Of a stretch of DNA of 64,000 nucleotides, positions 1-8,282 are shown one piece after another. Every line of letters starts with the position of its first letter. Position 1 is the stretch's first letter. Below the pieces are notes generated by a model. That model saw only the letters and a program-made list of their open reading frames with translations, was not told where the DNA came from and did not search any database. The DNA comes from JADZAI01 sp046348585 (GTDB lineage Bacteria; Pseudomonadota; Alphaproteobacteria; Micropepsales; Micropepsaceae): positions 62,001 to 126,000 of the forward strand of contig JAXMDZ010000004.1 in assembly GCA_046348585.1 (NCBI GenBank), read 5' to 3'. A program made the position numbers and the translations under genes.

Positions 1-973
1 GCAGACCTTCACGACCGGCATCTATCGCGCCTGGTATGCGATGGGCGACCGCGCCGCGGCGGCGCAGCTCGCCGCCGTGCTGCTCGGGGTGGTCGTGCTG
101 CTGCTGGCGCTGGAACGGATCGGCCGCCGGGGCAGGGCGGTGCACGACACCGGCGCGCGGACGCAGCCGCCCGCCCCGCTGCGCCTCGCCGGGGGGCGGG
201 CCGCACTGGTGACGCTTCTGTGCGTCCTGCCGCCGCTGCTCGGCTTCCTGCTGCCCGCCGCGGCGCTGGTGCGGCTGATGATCCTGCACGGACCGGGGCA
301 GCTGAACGAACGCTTCCTCGCCGCCGCCACCTCAAGCTTCGGCCTCGCCCTTGCCGCGGCGCTCCTCACCGTCGCGCTCGCCGTGCTCATCGCCTATGCG
401 AAACGCGCCGCGCCCGGACGGCTGACGGCGGCGGCGGGCGCGGTCGCCGGCTTCGGCTACGCGCTGCCCGGCTCGGTCGTCGCGGTCGGCATCCTCCTGC
501 CGATGACGGCGCTCGACCGGGCGATCAACGCGGTGATGGTCGATCAGTTCGGCATCCGCACGGGCCTGCTGATCACCGGCTCGGCGGCGGGTCTGCTGTT
601 CGCCTATGCGGTGCGTTTCTCCGCCCCGGCGCTGTCGGCGGTCGACAGCGGCTTCCGGCGCATCACGCCCTCGGTCGCCGCCGCCGCGCGATTGCTCTCT
701 CAAGGCCCGCGCGACGCGCTGCGCCGCGTCCACATTCCGCTCATAGCCCCGGCGGCGCTCACCGCCGCGCTGCTGGTCTTCGTCGATACGATGAAGGAAC
801 TGCCCGCGACGCTGCTGATGCGGCCTCTGAACTCCGAAACGCTGGCCGTGCTCGCCTATGGCTATGCCTCGGACGAGCGGCTGGAGAACGCAGCTCTGCC
901 GGCGCTCGCCATCGTGGCGCTCGGCCTGCCGCCGCTGGTGCTGCTGATGCGCCGTATCGCGGGCGGGCGCTGA
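1..973 (+). CDS. fbpB: Ferric iron ABC transporter permease (partial, start outside window)
   Basis: Inner-membrane permease of an FbpABC-type Fe(3+) importer. The frame is open from base 2, upstream of the first internal ATG at 41, and the first residues (TTGIYRAW) match the middle of FbpB proteins, so the true start lies before the window. About 320 C-terminal residues are present. They contain several hydrophobic segments and the typical cytoplasmic coupling loop around the PRDALRRVHIPL stretch, followed by DTMKELPATLLMRP, which is characteristic of this permease family. The gene converges on fbpA at 989, with only 15 bases between the stops. The ATPase FbpC is not in the window. Confidence in the family is high; iron as substrate is inferred from the family and from the FbpA neighbour. 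Confidence 0.9.
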   Translation, partial: QTFTTGIYRAWYAMGDRAAAAQLAAVLLGVVVLLLALERIGRRGRAVHDTGARTQPPAPLRLAGGRAALVTLLCVLPPLLGFLLPAAALVRLMILHGPGQLNERFLAAATSSFGLALAAALLTVALAVLIAYAKRAAPGRLTAAAGAVAGFGYALPGSVVAVGILLPMTALDRAINAVMVDQFGIRTGLLITGSAAGLLFAYAVRFSAPALSAVDSGFRRITPSVAAAARLLSQGPRDALRRVHIPLIAPAALTAALLVFVDTMKELPATLLMRPLNSETLAVLAYGYASDERLENAALPALAIVALGLPPLVLLMRRIAGGR

Positions 974-988
974 CCGGCGGGCGCGCCG

Positions 989-1999
989 CTACTTCCAGCC
1001 CACGCGGTCCATGATCGCCTGCGCCTCCGCTTGGTTGCGGCCATAGGCCGAAACGTTCACCGGGTCGGCCTTGAAGGGGCCGAGCGCATCCAGCGCCGGG
1101 TTGCCGGTCGCATCCCCGGCGATCGGGTATTCGTTGTTGCCGACGGCGAAATATCTCTGCGCCTCGTCGCTCGCCAGATATTCCAGGAACTTCACGGCGG
1201 CCGCGCGGTTCGGCGCGTATTTCGCAACCGCCGCGCCGGAAATGTTCACATGCGCGCCGCGCCCGTCCTGATCGGGGAAGACCGCCTGCACCTTGGCCGC
1301 GACCGCCTTGTCCTCGTCCTTGTCCGAGGCCGACAGGCGCACGAAGTAATAGGTGTTGGCGAGCGTGACGGCGCACTCGCCCGCGGCGACGGCCTTGATC
1401 TGGTCGATGTCGCCGCCCTGCGGGGGCCGCGCGAGATTGGCGGCGACGCCCGCCGCCCAAGTCTCGGCCTTTTCCGCGCCCCATTCCTCGATGAGCGCGC
1501 CCAGCAGCGACAGATTGTAGATCGCCGAGCCCGAGCGCATGCACAGCCTGCCCTTCAGCTCCGGCCGCGCGAGATCGGCATAGCCGCGCACCAGCGCCGG
1601 ATCGATGGCATCCCTGGCGATGAAGATGATCCGCGCCCGGCGCGAGAAGCCGAACCACATCTTGCCGGGGTCGCGATAGGCTTCGGGAATGCGCGCGGTC
1701 AGCGTCTCGGACTCGACCGGCTGGAGCAGGCCCTTGGCCTCGGCGCGCCACAGATTGCCGGCATCGGCGGTGATGAAGACGTCGGCCGGGCTCGCTTCGC
1801 CCTCAGCCTCCAGCCGCGCGACGATCTCGTCGGCCTTGCCTTCGGTGACATTGACCTTGATCCCGGTCGCCGCCTCGAAGCCCTGATAGAGCTGCAAATC
1901 GCCGTCATAGTGGCGGCCCGAATAGAGCGTGATTTCCTCGGCGGCGGCGGGCAGCGCCAGCGCGGCGGCGAAGAGGAGGGCGAGGGGGGTGAGGCGCAT
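989..1999 (-). CDS. fbpA: Periplasmic Fe(3+)-binding protein of ABC transporter
   Basis: A 336-residue periplasmic solute-binding protein that delivers ferric iron to the FbpB permease. Residues 1-20 form a Sec signal peptide ending AAA. The mature protein starts with the family signature ITLYSGRHYDGD, and the adjacent tyrosines in NTYY (217-218) match the Fe(3+)-coordinating pair of FbpA/FutA proteins. The length is normal for the family. It is transcribed toward fbpB on the opposite strand instead of in one operon with it, which is unusual for fbp loci. An inverted repeat about 60 bases upstream may be an iron-responsive operator. Confidence 0.93.
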   Translation of the reverse strand: MRLTPLALLFAAALALPAAAEEITLYSGRHYDGDLQLYQGFEAATGIKVNVTEGKADEIVARLEAEGEASPADVFITADAGNLWRAEAKGLLQPVESETLTARIPEAYRDPGKMWFGFSRRARIIFIARDAIDPALVRGYADLARPELKGRLCMRSGSAIYNLSLLGALIEEWGAEKAETWAAGVAANLARPPQGGDIDQIKAVAAGECAVTLANTYYFVRLSASDKDEDKAVAAKVQAVFPDQDGRGAHVNISGAAVAKYAPNRAAAVKFLEYLASDEAQRYFAVGNNEYPIAGDATGNPALDALGPFKADPVNVSAYGRNQAEAQAIMDRVGWK

Positions 2000-2056
2000 C
2001 TTCAGCGGTCCTTTCCGGCGGCCTGCGCGGGGTTGCTAGCATATCCCGCATCGATC

Positions 2057-2092
2057 TTGCAATGCAGTCGCAACAAGAACGCTATCGCATTG
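2057..2092. promoter_or_regulatory. Candidate iron-responsive operator upstream of fbpA
   Basis: TTGCAATGCAGTCGCAA (2057-2073) is an imperfect palindrome with TTGC/GCAA ends, as in alphaproteobacterial Fur-type boxes. It overlaps a second symmetry, CAATGC (2060-2065) against GCATTG (2087-2092). The site lies 57-93 bases upstream of the fbpA start in the 175-base divergent gap shared with the AsmA-like gene. The match is only partial and the assignment is inference from position. Confidence 0.35.
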
Positions 2093-2174
2093 AACCCACA
2101 CATATTTTGATTAGCATGACGAACCGCTCCCGGACCGTTAGTCTCGCCCGGTCGCCACAGATCGAGGGCTGCCG

Positions 2175-4070
2175 GTGCGCCTTCTGAAACGCCTGGGTAT
2201 CGCGGTCCTGATCCTCGCTCTGCTGGCGGCGGCGGCGATCCTGTTCGCGCCGGTCGAACGGCTGCGGCGGCCCATCGAAATGGCGGTGCGCGAGGCGACC
2301 GGGCGCGCCTTCCACATCCACGGCCCGATCCAGATCACCCTTTCGGCGGGCATCGCCATCGACCTCGGCGCGGTCACGCTCGCCGACGCTCCCGGTTCGG
2401 ACAGCGCCGCGATGGTCACCGCCTCGCGCGCCATTCTCGACGTCGAGTTCCTGCCGCTCATCTCGGGCGACATCCGTCCCACCGGCATCGTCCTCGACGG
2501 CGCCGAGATCCGCCTGACCCACGATGCCGAAGGCCACGCCAACTGGACCTTCGACGGCGCCGCCGATCCGCTGGCGCTCATGCCCTTCGGCGATCTGCGG
2601 CTGATCGGTAGCCGCGTGCTGGTCGCCGGCCCGGACGGACCTGAGGGCGAACTCGATTTCGTCGACACGCGGCTGCGCTGGCCGGCGGGCGTGAAGGTGC
2701 TGACGGCGAACGGCGAGATCGCCTTCCGCAGCGAACGCTTCGACATCGAGGCGCTGATCGAACGCCCGGCCGCGCTGTTCGCGGGCGGCGCGACGCCGCT
2801 GCGGCTCGCCTTCCGCTCATCGCTCGCCGAAGGCGATCTCGACGGGACCGCCGATCTCGCCCGCTCGGTTTTCGAAGGCGGCATCACCATCACCGCGCCC
2901 TCGGCCCGGCGTCTCGCCTCGTTCTTCGGCGGCGTCCTGCCGGGCGATCGCGGCTTCGGGCCGATGTCGTTCGCCGCCTCGGTTCATGCGATGCCGGGCG
3001 AGGCGCATGTGCGCGACGCCAAGTTCTCGCTCGACGACACGATCGGCGGCGGCGATTTCGGCATCCGCCTCGCCGGCACGCGCCTTTCCTTCGCCGGGGC
3101 GCTGTCGTTCGACAGCTTCGATCTCGATTCCTATCTGACGCCGCTCCCGCCCGGCGCAGGCGCGGACTGGAGCGACGCGCCGCTCGATCTTTCGGGCCTT
3201 GCCGATTTCGACGCCAGCCTTGGCATCAAAGTCCGCTCGGCGACGCTCGCCGGCCTCCGCCTCGCCGACGCCAATGCGACGCTCGACATACGCGGCGGCG
3301 AGGCGGCGCTGAATGTCGGTTCGACCTCGCTCTATGCCGGCTTCGGCCGCGGCCGCTTCACCGCCAGCGTCAACGGACCGAAGCCCGCCTTCACGCTGAC
3401 CCTCTCGCTCACCGATTTCGACGCCCAGTCCTTCTTCGCGGCGGCGCTGGCGACGACGGCGCTGGGCGGCCGCGCCGCGCTGACCGCCGACCTCGCCGCG
3501 ACCGGCGCGACGCGGCGCGAGATCGTCGCCAGCCTCGGCGGCGCGGCGCGGCTGGAGCTGACGGGCGGCGCGCTCGGCGGCGTCGATCTTGAGGCTCTGG
3601 CCCGCAGCCTCGCCGGAACGGGCGCGCCCGAAGGGATCGCGGCCGACGACGGCACCACGATCCAGTCGCTGGTCGCCACGTTCTCGGCGCAGAACGGCAT
3701 GGCGACGCTCGGCGAGGAATCGATGCTCGCCGGGCCGAACCTCGCCTGGTCTGTGCGTGGCACGTTCGGCCTCGCCGCGCGGGCGCTGCGCCTGGCGCTC
3801 GCGCCGGCCAAGGGCGCGCCGTTCTCGATGCCGTTCACGGCGTCCGGCCCGTGGGATGCGCCGCTCTATCGCCCGGACTACAAGGCGCTCGCGGCGCTGA
3901 TCGCGGGCGGCGCGGCCTCGCTCGCCGACCTGCCGCCGGAACGGCGCGCCTGGCTGGCGATCGTGCTGCGTATCCCCGATAGCTTGTCCGAAGCGCCGCC
4001 GGTTCCGGGCGTCGTCGAAGCCCCGCCCGCCGACCAGCCTGCCGAAAGCCCGGCGGGCGGGCCGCAATAG
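2175..4070 (+). CDS. AsmA family protein
   Basis: A 631-residue protein with one N-terminal membrane anchor (residues 7-25, strongly hydrophobic) followed by a large periplasmic part. The N-terminal segment with RRPIEMAVREATGRAF, the later ANWTFDG stretch and the long run of beta-strand-like repeats are typical of AsmA-like proteins, which resemble bridge-type lipid transfer proteins and are linked to outer-membrane phospholipid homeostasis. The last 45 residues are Pro/Ala-rich and probably disordered. The start is a GTG preceded by GAGGG at 2164-2168. The gene ends 3 bases before the convergent kinase gene. The exact substrate cannot be told from sequence. Confidence 0.82.
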   Translation: MRLLKRLGIAVLILALLAAAAILFAPVERLRRPIEMAVREATGRAFHIHGPIQITLSAGIAIDLGAVTLADAPGSDSAAMVTASRAILDVEFLPLISGDIRPTGIVLDGAEIRLTHDAEGHANWTFDGAADPLALMPFGDLRLIGSRVLVAGPDGPEGELDFVDTRLRWPAGVKVLTANGEIAFRSERFDIEALIERPAALFAGGATPLRLAFRSSLAEGDLDGTADLARSVFEGGITITAPSARRLASFFGGVLPGDRGFGPMSFAASVHAMPGEAHVRDAKFSLDDTIGGGDFGIRLAGTRLSFAGALSFDSFDLDSYLTPLPPGAGADWSDAPLDLSGLADFDASLGIKVRSATLAGLRLADANATLDIRGGEAALNVGSTSLYAGFGRGRFTASVNGPKPAFTLTLSLTDFDAQSFFAAALATTALGGRAALTADLAATGATRREIVASLGGAARLELTGGALGGVDLEALARSLAGTGAPEGIAADDGTTIQSLVATFSAQNGMATLGEESMLAGPNLAWSVRGTFGLAARALRLALAPAKGAPFSMPFTASGPWDAPLYRPDYKALAALIAGGAASLADLPPERRAWLAIVLRIPDSLSEAPPVPGVVEAPPADQPAESPAGGPQ

Positions 4071-4073
4071 CCT

Positions 4074-5837
4074 CTATCCGGCCAGCACCAGCGCGCTGGG
4101 GAAGGTCAGCCGCGCGGTCGTGCCCTTGCCGGGCTCGCTCTCCAGCGAGAACTGCGCCTTGTTCGCCTCGGTCAGCGCCCGGGCGAGCGGCAGGCCGAGG
4201 CCGGTGCCCTCGCGGCCCTTGCCCGACTTGGCGCGGCGATAAGGCTCCAGCGCGCGCTTCAGGTCTTCGGCGTCCATCCCCTCACCGGTGTCGCGCACCG
4301 CGATATGCACCGCCCCGGCCGCGTCCATCGTCGCCGACAGCTCGACCTCGCCGCCGGTCTCGCGATTGAACTTGATCGCGTTCGCCGTGAGGTTGAGCAG
4401 GATCTGCTTCAGGCTGCGGGCGTCGGCGACGATCGCCGGAATGTCCTTGGCGACGGCGGCCGTCAGGCGCACGCCGCGCTTCTCCGCCTGACCCGACAGC
4501 AGGCTCACCACGCCCATCACGATCGGCTTGATCTCGACCGCATCGGGGTCCAGCTCGATCCGCCCCGACTCCGCCTTCGACAGATCGAGCAGGTCGTTGA
4601 TCAGGCTCAGCAGCAATTCGCCGCTGTCGCGGATGTCGTGGACGTAGTCCTGGTATTTCGGATTGTCGATCGCCCCGAAGCGGCCCTTCTCCATGATCTC
4701 GGCGAAGCCGATGATCGCGTTCAGCGGCGTGCGCAGCTCGTGGCTGATCTTGGCGAGGAACTCGGTCTTGTGCTGCGAGGCGAGTTCGGCTTCCTCGCGC
4801 GCCCGGCGCAGCGCCTCCTCGGCGGCCCGCCCGGCGCTCAGATCCTGGAACTGCACCAGGATTTCGCCGGTCGCCAGGCGCGCAAACGAGACGCGCACCG
4901 GCACCTCGTCGTTGCCGCGCTGCACCTTGGTCTCGCGCCCGTCCTCCAGCGCCCGCTCCAGCCCGCGCGCCCCGCTCGCGCCGATATAGGCGGCGGCGTC
5001 GGCCTTGAGGGCGGGCGGCAGCATGTTGAGCAGCGGTTCGCCCCGCGCGCTCTCGCCCAGAAGCTGCGCCGCCTTGGCGTTCATGGCGATGACATGGCCC
5101 GAGGCGTCGGCGGCGAGGGTCGGATCGGCGAGCGCCGCCACCACCTCCTCCAGCGCCGCCCCGGCGGGGGCCAGCACGGCGGGAACCGGCGCCGCCACGG
5201 GTGCGGCGGGGGCGGGGGATACGGCCGGCTGCGCCTCGGCCGCCTCCCGCACCGGCGGATGCAGCGCCGCTGCATCCTCCTGCAGGGCCAGCCGGTCCTC
5301 GATATCCTCGAACGCCAGGATCAGCCGGTCGTCGGCCCGCCGCGCGGTGACGCGGCAGCGCCGCAGGCCGAAGCGGGTGGCGACGGGCAGGGTCTTCGAC
5401 AATTCGCCGCGCGCGCCGAGTTCGGCGATCAGCGCCGCCGCGGCGTAGGGCGAGGAGAGCGCGATGCCGAGCGGTCCGGGCATCAGCAGCGCCTTCGCCT
5501 CGGCATTGACGGCGAGAAGGCCGCCCTCGCCGTCGAAGGCCGCCAGCGCCGTCGGGGCCGCCTCGAACAGCGGGTCGGCCTCGGCGGTCTCGTCCTTCAG
5601 CACCACGACCGTCCCCGCGCGCCCGTCGCGCAGCCGGGCCGCGAGGCCCGGCCGGGCCGCGTCCGGATCGCCCGGCGAGAACCGGCGATCGACGAGATCG
5701 ACAAGGCTCGCCTCGCCCCAATGGGCGAGCGCCGCCGCATTGGCGAAGACGATGCGCCCGCGCGCGCCGTCCCACAGCCACGCGGGCTGCGTTTCGGCGG
5801 CGATGCGGCGCACGGCGTCGTCGAACGAAAGGGTCAA
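4074..5837 (-). CDS. PAS-domain sensor histidine kinase
   Basis: A cytosolic-looking hybrid of PAS domains and a histidine kinase core, without clear membrane segments. In the ~587-residue form, PAS-like regions lie at about 15-80, 90-190 and 230-335, separated by an Ala/Pro linker. A HisKA dimerisation domain follows, with the phospho-acceptor in the HELRTPLN box (His near 366), and then an HATPase_c domain with NAIKFN (N box), DTGEGM (G1) and GTGLGL (G2). No receiver domain is present. The layout resembles alphaproteobacterial cell-cycle or general-stress kinases, but the partner is unknown. I placed the start at a TTG (5837) with AGAGG just upstream; a GTG at 5921 or a TTG at 5957 would add 28-40 unconserved-looking residues. 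Confidence 0.88.
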   Translation of the reverse strand: MTLSFDDAVRRIAAETQPAWLWDGARGRIVFANAAALAHWGEASLVDLVDRRFSPGDPDAARPGLAARLRDGRAGTVVVLKDETAEADPLFEAAPTALAAFDGEGGLLAVNAEAKALLMPGPLGIALSSPYAAAALIAELGARGELSKTLPVATRFGLRRCRVTARRADDRLILAFEDIEDRLALQEDAAALHPPVREAAEAQPAVSPAPAAPVAAPVPAVLAPAGAALEEVVAALADPTLAADASGHVIAMNAKAAQLLGESARGEPLLNMLPPALKADAAAYIGASGARGLERALEDGRETKVQRGNDEVPVRVSFARLATGEILVQFQDLSAGRAAEEALRRAREEAELASQHKTEFLAKISHELRTPLNAIIGFAEIMEKGRFGAIDNPKYQDYVHDIRDSGELLLSLINDLLDLSKAESGRIELDPDAVEIKPIVMGVVSLLSGQAEKRGVRLTAAVAKDIPAIVADARSLKQILLNLTANAIKFNRETGGEVELSATMDAAGAVHIAVRDTGEGMDAEDLKRALEPYRRAKSGKGREGTGLGLPLARALTEANKAQFSLESEPGKGTTARLTFPSALVLAG

Positions 5838-5965
5838 GAACGGCCTCTGGGTCCGGGGCAGTGTGGACCGATTCGCGACGATAGGGGCAGCGTTCCGGCT
5901 GGCCAATGAGCGGCCGGTCACAAGCCTCTTGTTTCTTGATGCGTGGTTAACTAACAAGCCCTGCC

Positions 5966-5994
5966 TTGCGCGGAGGGCGGGCCGGACATATGGT
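5966..5994 (+). promoter_or_regulatory. Candidate promoter of tRNA-His
   Basis: TTGCGC (5966-5971) and TATGGT (5989-5994) are separated by 17 bases, which places a start of transcription near 6001, about 12 bases before the mature tRNA 5' end. Spacing and position are good; the -10 match is moderate. Confidence 0.45.
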
Positions 5995-6012
5995 CCGCCT
6001 CCTCGAAAAAGT

Positions 6013-6089
6013 GCCGCCTTAGCTCAGTTGGTTAGAGCACCGGTTTGTGGAGCCGGGGGTCCCCCGTTCGAGCCGGGGAGGCGGTACCA
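6013..6089 (+). tRNA. tRNA-His (GTG anticodon), lacking G-1 and with A73
   Basis: A full cloverleaf can be drawn: acceptor GCCGCCT/AGGCGGT, D stem GCTC/GAGC, anticodon stem CCGGT/GCCGG around loop TTGTGGA (anticodon GTG), T stem CCCCG/CGGGG with TTCGAGC, and encoded CCA at 6087-6089. Nearly all tRNA-His molecules carry an extra G at -1 opposite C73. Here base -1 (6012) is T, position 73 is A and the first pair is G1:U72. This combination is known from a clade of Alphaproteobacteria that lost the G-1 identity element. Confidence 0.97.
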
Positions 6090-6102
6090 TTTTCCGCGCC
6101 GC

Positions 6103-7053
6103 TCAGTATTTCGGGATGTTGTTTTCCCAGATCTGATACGAGCCGAGCGTCTTGGTGCCCGCGTCCGCCGGCACATAGAAAATCTCCACCTGGAACGGAC
6201 GGCCCGAGGCGAAGAAGCGGTCCGGCTGCGTCGCATAGATGCGGCCGCGCCCGACCGGGAACGGATCGAAGATCTTGAGCAGCGTTCCCTCCTCGGTCCA
6301 GTCGGTCCAGATGCCGCCGATGGCGACGGCGTGGCCGGGATAGGCTTCCTGCCCCGGATTGACCAGGAAGCCGCCCGCCATCACCGGCCCCTGTCCCAGC
6401 CATTCGGCGATCTGTTCGAAACTCGCGGGCGGCCAGTGCCATTGCCAGGCATTGCGCCGCGCGAACAGCTTGAGATTGTGCTCGTCCACGGCATGAAGGC
6501 CTTCGCCCATCCACAGCCCGCCCTTGGCGAAGAGCTTGAGGATTTCCGGTTCGGCGAAGCGGTCGGTCGGCACGCGCGATCCGTCCGGCCTGATCTCGAC
6601 CATGCGCTCGCTGCCGCGCTCCACCGCGACCAGCCGCGTCTTGCCCAGCTTCGCGGCGCGGCCGTTCTGGATCATCCTGGCGCAGCACTCGAAGCAGGTA
6701 TGGCGCTTGGGCTGCGGCACCAGGCGGATCGGATAGGTGATCGCCAGCTGGACCCCGAGCGCCCCCCAGGTCTTGTCGCCGATCACCCCGTCGACATCCT
6801 GTCCCTTGAACCCGGCCGCCTGCTGGAACGCCGCCACCGCCTTGTGGAACAGCGCGGTGAAGGTCTGGTTCTCGGCGTCGAACTCGTTCTGCCAGCGAAA
6901 GCCGTGCTTCCGCCTGGCGCTGGCGAGATTGATCATCCGCTTGGCGTACGAGACCTCGGGGCCTTTCGATCCCGTCCGCAGCAGGGCAAGGGCTTTGCGC
7001 ACCGTCCGGCCTCCATTTCGGCCGGCGATCTTGAGCGCCGCCGCGCGCCGCAC
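6103..7053 (-). CDS. Papain-like cysteine peptidase-like protein with N-terminal peptidoglycan-binding domain
   Basis: A 316-residue protein of unassigned function. Residues about 15-100 look like a PG_binding_1 domain (GPEVSYAKRM, then AVAAFQQAAGFKGQDVDGVIGDKTWGAL split over the helix-turn). Residues 110-295 look like a papain-like fold of the C39/C70 type: oxyanion Gln114 and nucleophile Cys120 (PQPKRHTCFECC), His241 in GHAVAIGG and Asp263 in IFDPFP. These align one-to-one with a second protein at 52865-53560, which supports the triad. No signal peptide or membrane segment is visible, so how it would reach the cell wall is unclear. It lies just downstream of tRNA-His, in opposite orientation. 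Substrate and export route are unknown; a catalytically active peptidase is inferred. Confidence 0.65.
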   Translation of the reverse strand: MRRAAALKIAGRNGGRTVRKALALLRTGSKGPEVSYAKRMINLASARRKHGFRWQNEFDAENQTFTALFHKAVAAFQQAAGFKGQDVDGVIGDKTWGALGVQLAITYPIRLVPQPKRHTCFECCARMIQNGRAAKLGKTRLVAVERGSERMVEIRPDGSRVPTDRFAEPEILKLFAKGGLWMGEGLHAVDEHNLKLFARRNAWQWHWPPASFEQIAEWLGQGPVMAGGFLVNPGQEAYPGHAVAIGGIWTDWTEEGTLLKIFDPFPVGRGRIYATQPDRFFASGRPFQVEIFYVPADAGTKTLGSYQIWENNIPKY

Positions 7054-7088
7054 CGAGTGCGCATCTCGTCGCAGCGCGGCAGGCGGCG

Positions 7089-7568
7089 CTATTTCACGCT
7101 GATCGTCCCCTTCATGCCCAGCTCGTAATGGCCGGGGATCGAGCAGGCGAACTCGAAATCGCCGGGCTTTGAGAAGGTCCAGGTCAGCTTGACCGTTTCG
7201 CTCGGCTTGGCCGTCACGATGTTCGGCATGGTGTGCGTCATGCCCGGCATGTCGGCCATCATCTTCGTGTGCTCGGCGAAGAAGGCGGCGTCGCCGATGC
7301 CGAACTCGTGGTCCTGCGTGCCCGCGTTGGTCAGCACGAAGGTCACGGTTTCACCGGTCGCAATCTCCAGCGCCGCCGTGTCGAAGGCGATCTCGATCGC
7401 CTTCACCGCGACGGTGCGGTCCGCCTTCGCCGGATCGCCCGGCGCGCCGAAGCGCGACAGGTCTTCCATGTGATCCATGTCGTGGCCCTCGTGGCCGCCA
7501 TGACCCTCGGCGGCGAGAGCGGGCAGAGCGAGCGCGGCGGCGGCCGCCAGCAGGATGCGCAAACGCAT
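7089..7568 (-). CDS. Cupredoxin, periplasmic copper protein
   Basis: A 159-residue secreted blue-copper-type protein, last gene of the copper-resistance operon. A signal peptide covers residues 1-20 and is followed by a His/Asp-rich stretch (HGGHEGHDMDH, 23-33) suited to metal capture. The cupredoxin core carries the type 1 copper ligands His87 (QDHEFG), Cys142, His147 and Met152 (ACSIPGHYELGM). A Met/His loop at 100-114 may bind further copper. It follows copB by 12 bases on the same strand. The likely role is periplasmic copper binding or electron transfer to CopA; the exact partner is inferred from the context. Confidence 0.9.
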   Translation of the reverse strand: MRLRILLAAAAALALPALAAEGHGGHEGHDMDHMEDLSRFGAPGDPAKADRTVAVKAIEIAFDTAALEIATGETVTFVLTNAGTQDHEFGIGDAAFFAEHTKMMADMPGMTHTMPNIVTAKPSETVKLTWTFSKPGDFEFACSIPGHYELGMKGTISVK

Positions 7569-7580
7569 GTCGTTCTCCTT

Positions 7581-8282
7581 CTAGAACCAGAATTTGAGGC
7601 CGGCGCGGAAGGACGTCGTCTCGACGTCCTCGCCGTCCCGGCGGGCAATGATCGCGGTCTCGCCCAGCGCCCGCTCGTAGACGAGCGAGACATAGGGCGC
7701 GAATTTGCGGGTGATCTCGTAACGCAGCATCAGCTCCAGGCTGGCTTCGGCGAACCCGGCCCCGATGCCGCGCTCGGGCGCGTCGGCGGCGAAGATGTCG
7801 ATCTCCGCCGACGGCGTCAGCACCAGACGCTGGGTGATCTGAAGATCGATCTCCTGATAGAGCCGCAGGCTGAGATCGCCGTCCTCGCTTAGGAACGCCG
7901 TCACCTCGGTTTCGAGGAAATGCGGCGCGAGGCCCTGAAGCCCGGCGGCGAGATAGGCCCGGCCCTCGGGCTCGACATCGTAGCGGACGCCGAGCTGGAC
8001 ATCCCAGAAGTCCGAGATGGGCGCGTCGTAGAGAAGCTGCAGCTCGGCGCGGACGGTCTCGCCGTCCAGCGTCTCGCCCTCCGACTTCAGCCACAGCTTC
8101 GCCGCGTCGCCGCCGATCCAGGCGTCGGCGTCCCACGCGAGGACGCCGGCCCGGTCGCGCGTCTCGCCGCCGTCCAGTTCGGCGCTCACCATCCAGTAGG
8201 TGAGACTGTCATGCCCGGCTTGGACCTCGTGCCCGTCATGGCCCGCCATCAGGGCGGCGAGCAGCGCCAGCGCGGCGCTCAT
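7581..8282 (-). CDS. copB: Copper resistance outer-membrane protein CopB
   Basis: A 233-residue CopB/PcoB family protein, thought to sit in the outer membrane and to work with the multicopper oxidase CopA. An N-terminal hydrophobic segment (residues 2-14) is followed by a short His motif (GHDGHEVQAGHD). The rest is an alternating beta-barrel pattern with the family stretches AELQLLYDAPISDFWDVQLG and a C-terminal aromatic residue (KFWF), typical of barrel assembly signals. The start codon overlaps the copA stop in an ATGA, so the two are translationally coupled. The N-terminal Met/His region is shorter than in Pseudomonas CopB. Confidence 0.92.
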   Translation of the reverse strand: MSAALALLAALMAGHDGHEVQAGHDSLTYWMVSAELDGGETRDRAGVLAWDADAWIGGDAAKLWLKSEGETLDGETVRAELQLLYDAPISDFWDVQLGVRYDVEPEGRAYLAAGLQGLAPHFLETEVTAFLSEDGDLSLRLYQEIDLQITQRLVLTPSAEIDIFAADAPERGIGAGFAEASLELMLRYEITRKFAPYVSLVYERALGETAIIARRDGEDVETTSFRAGLKFWF

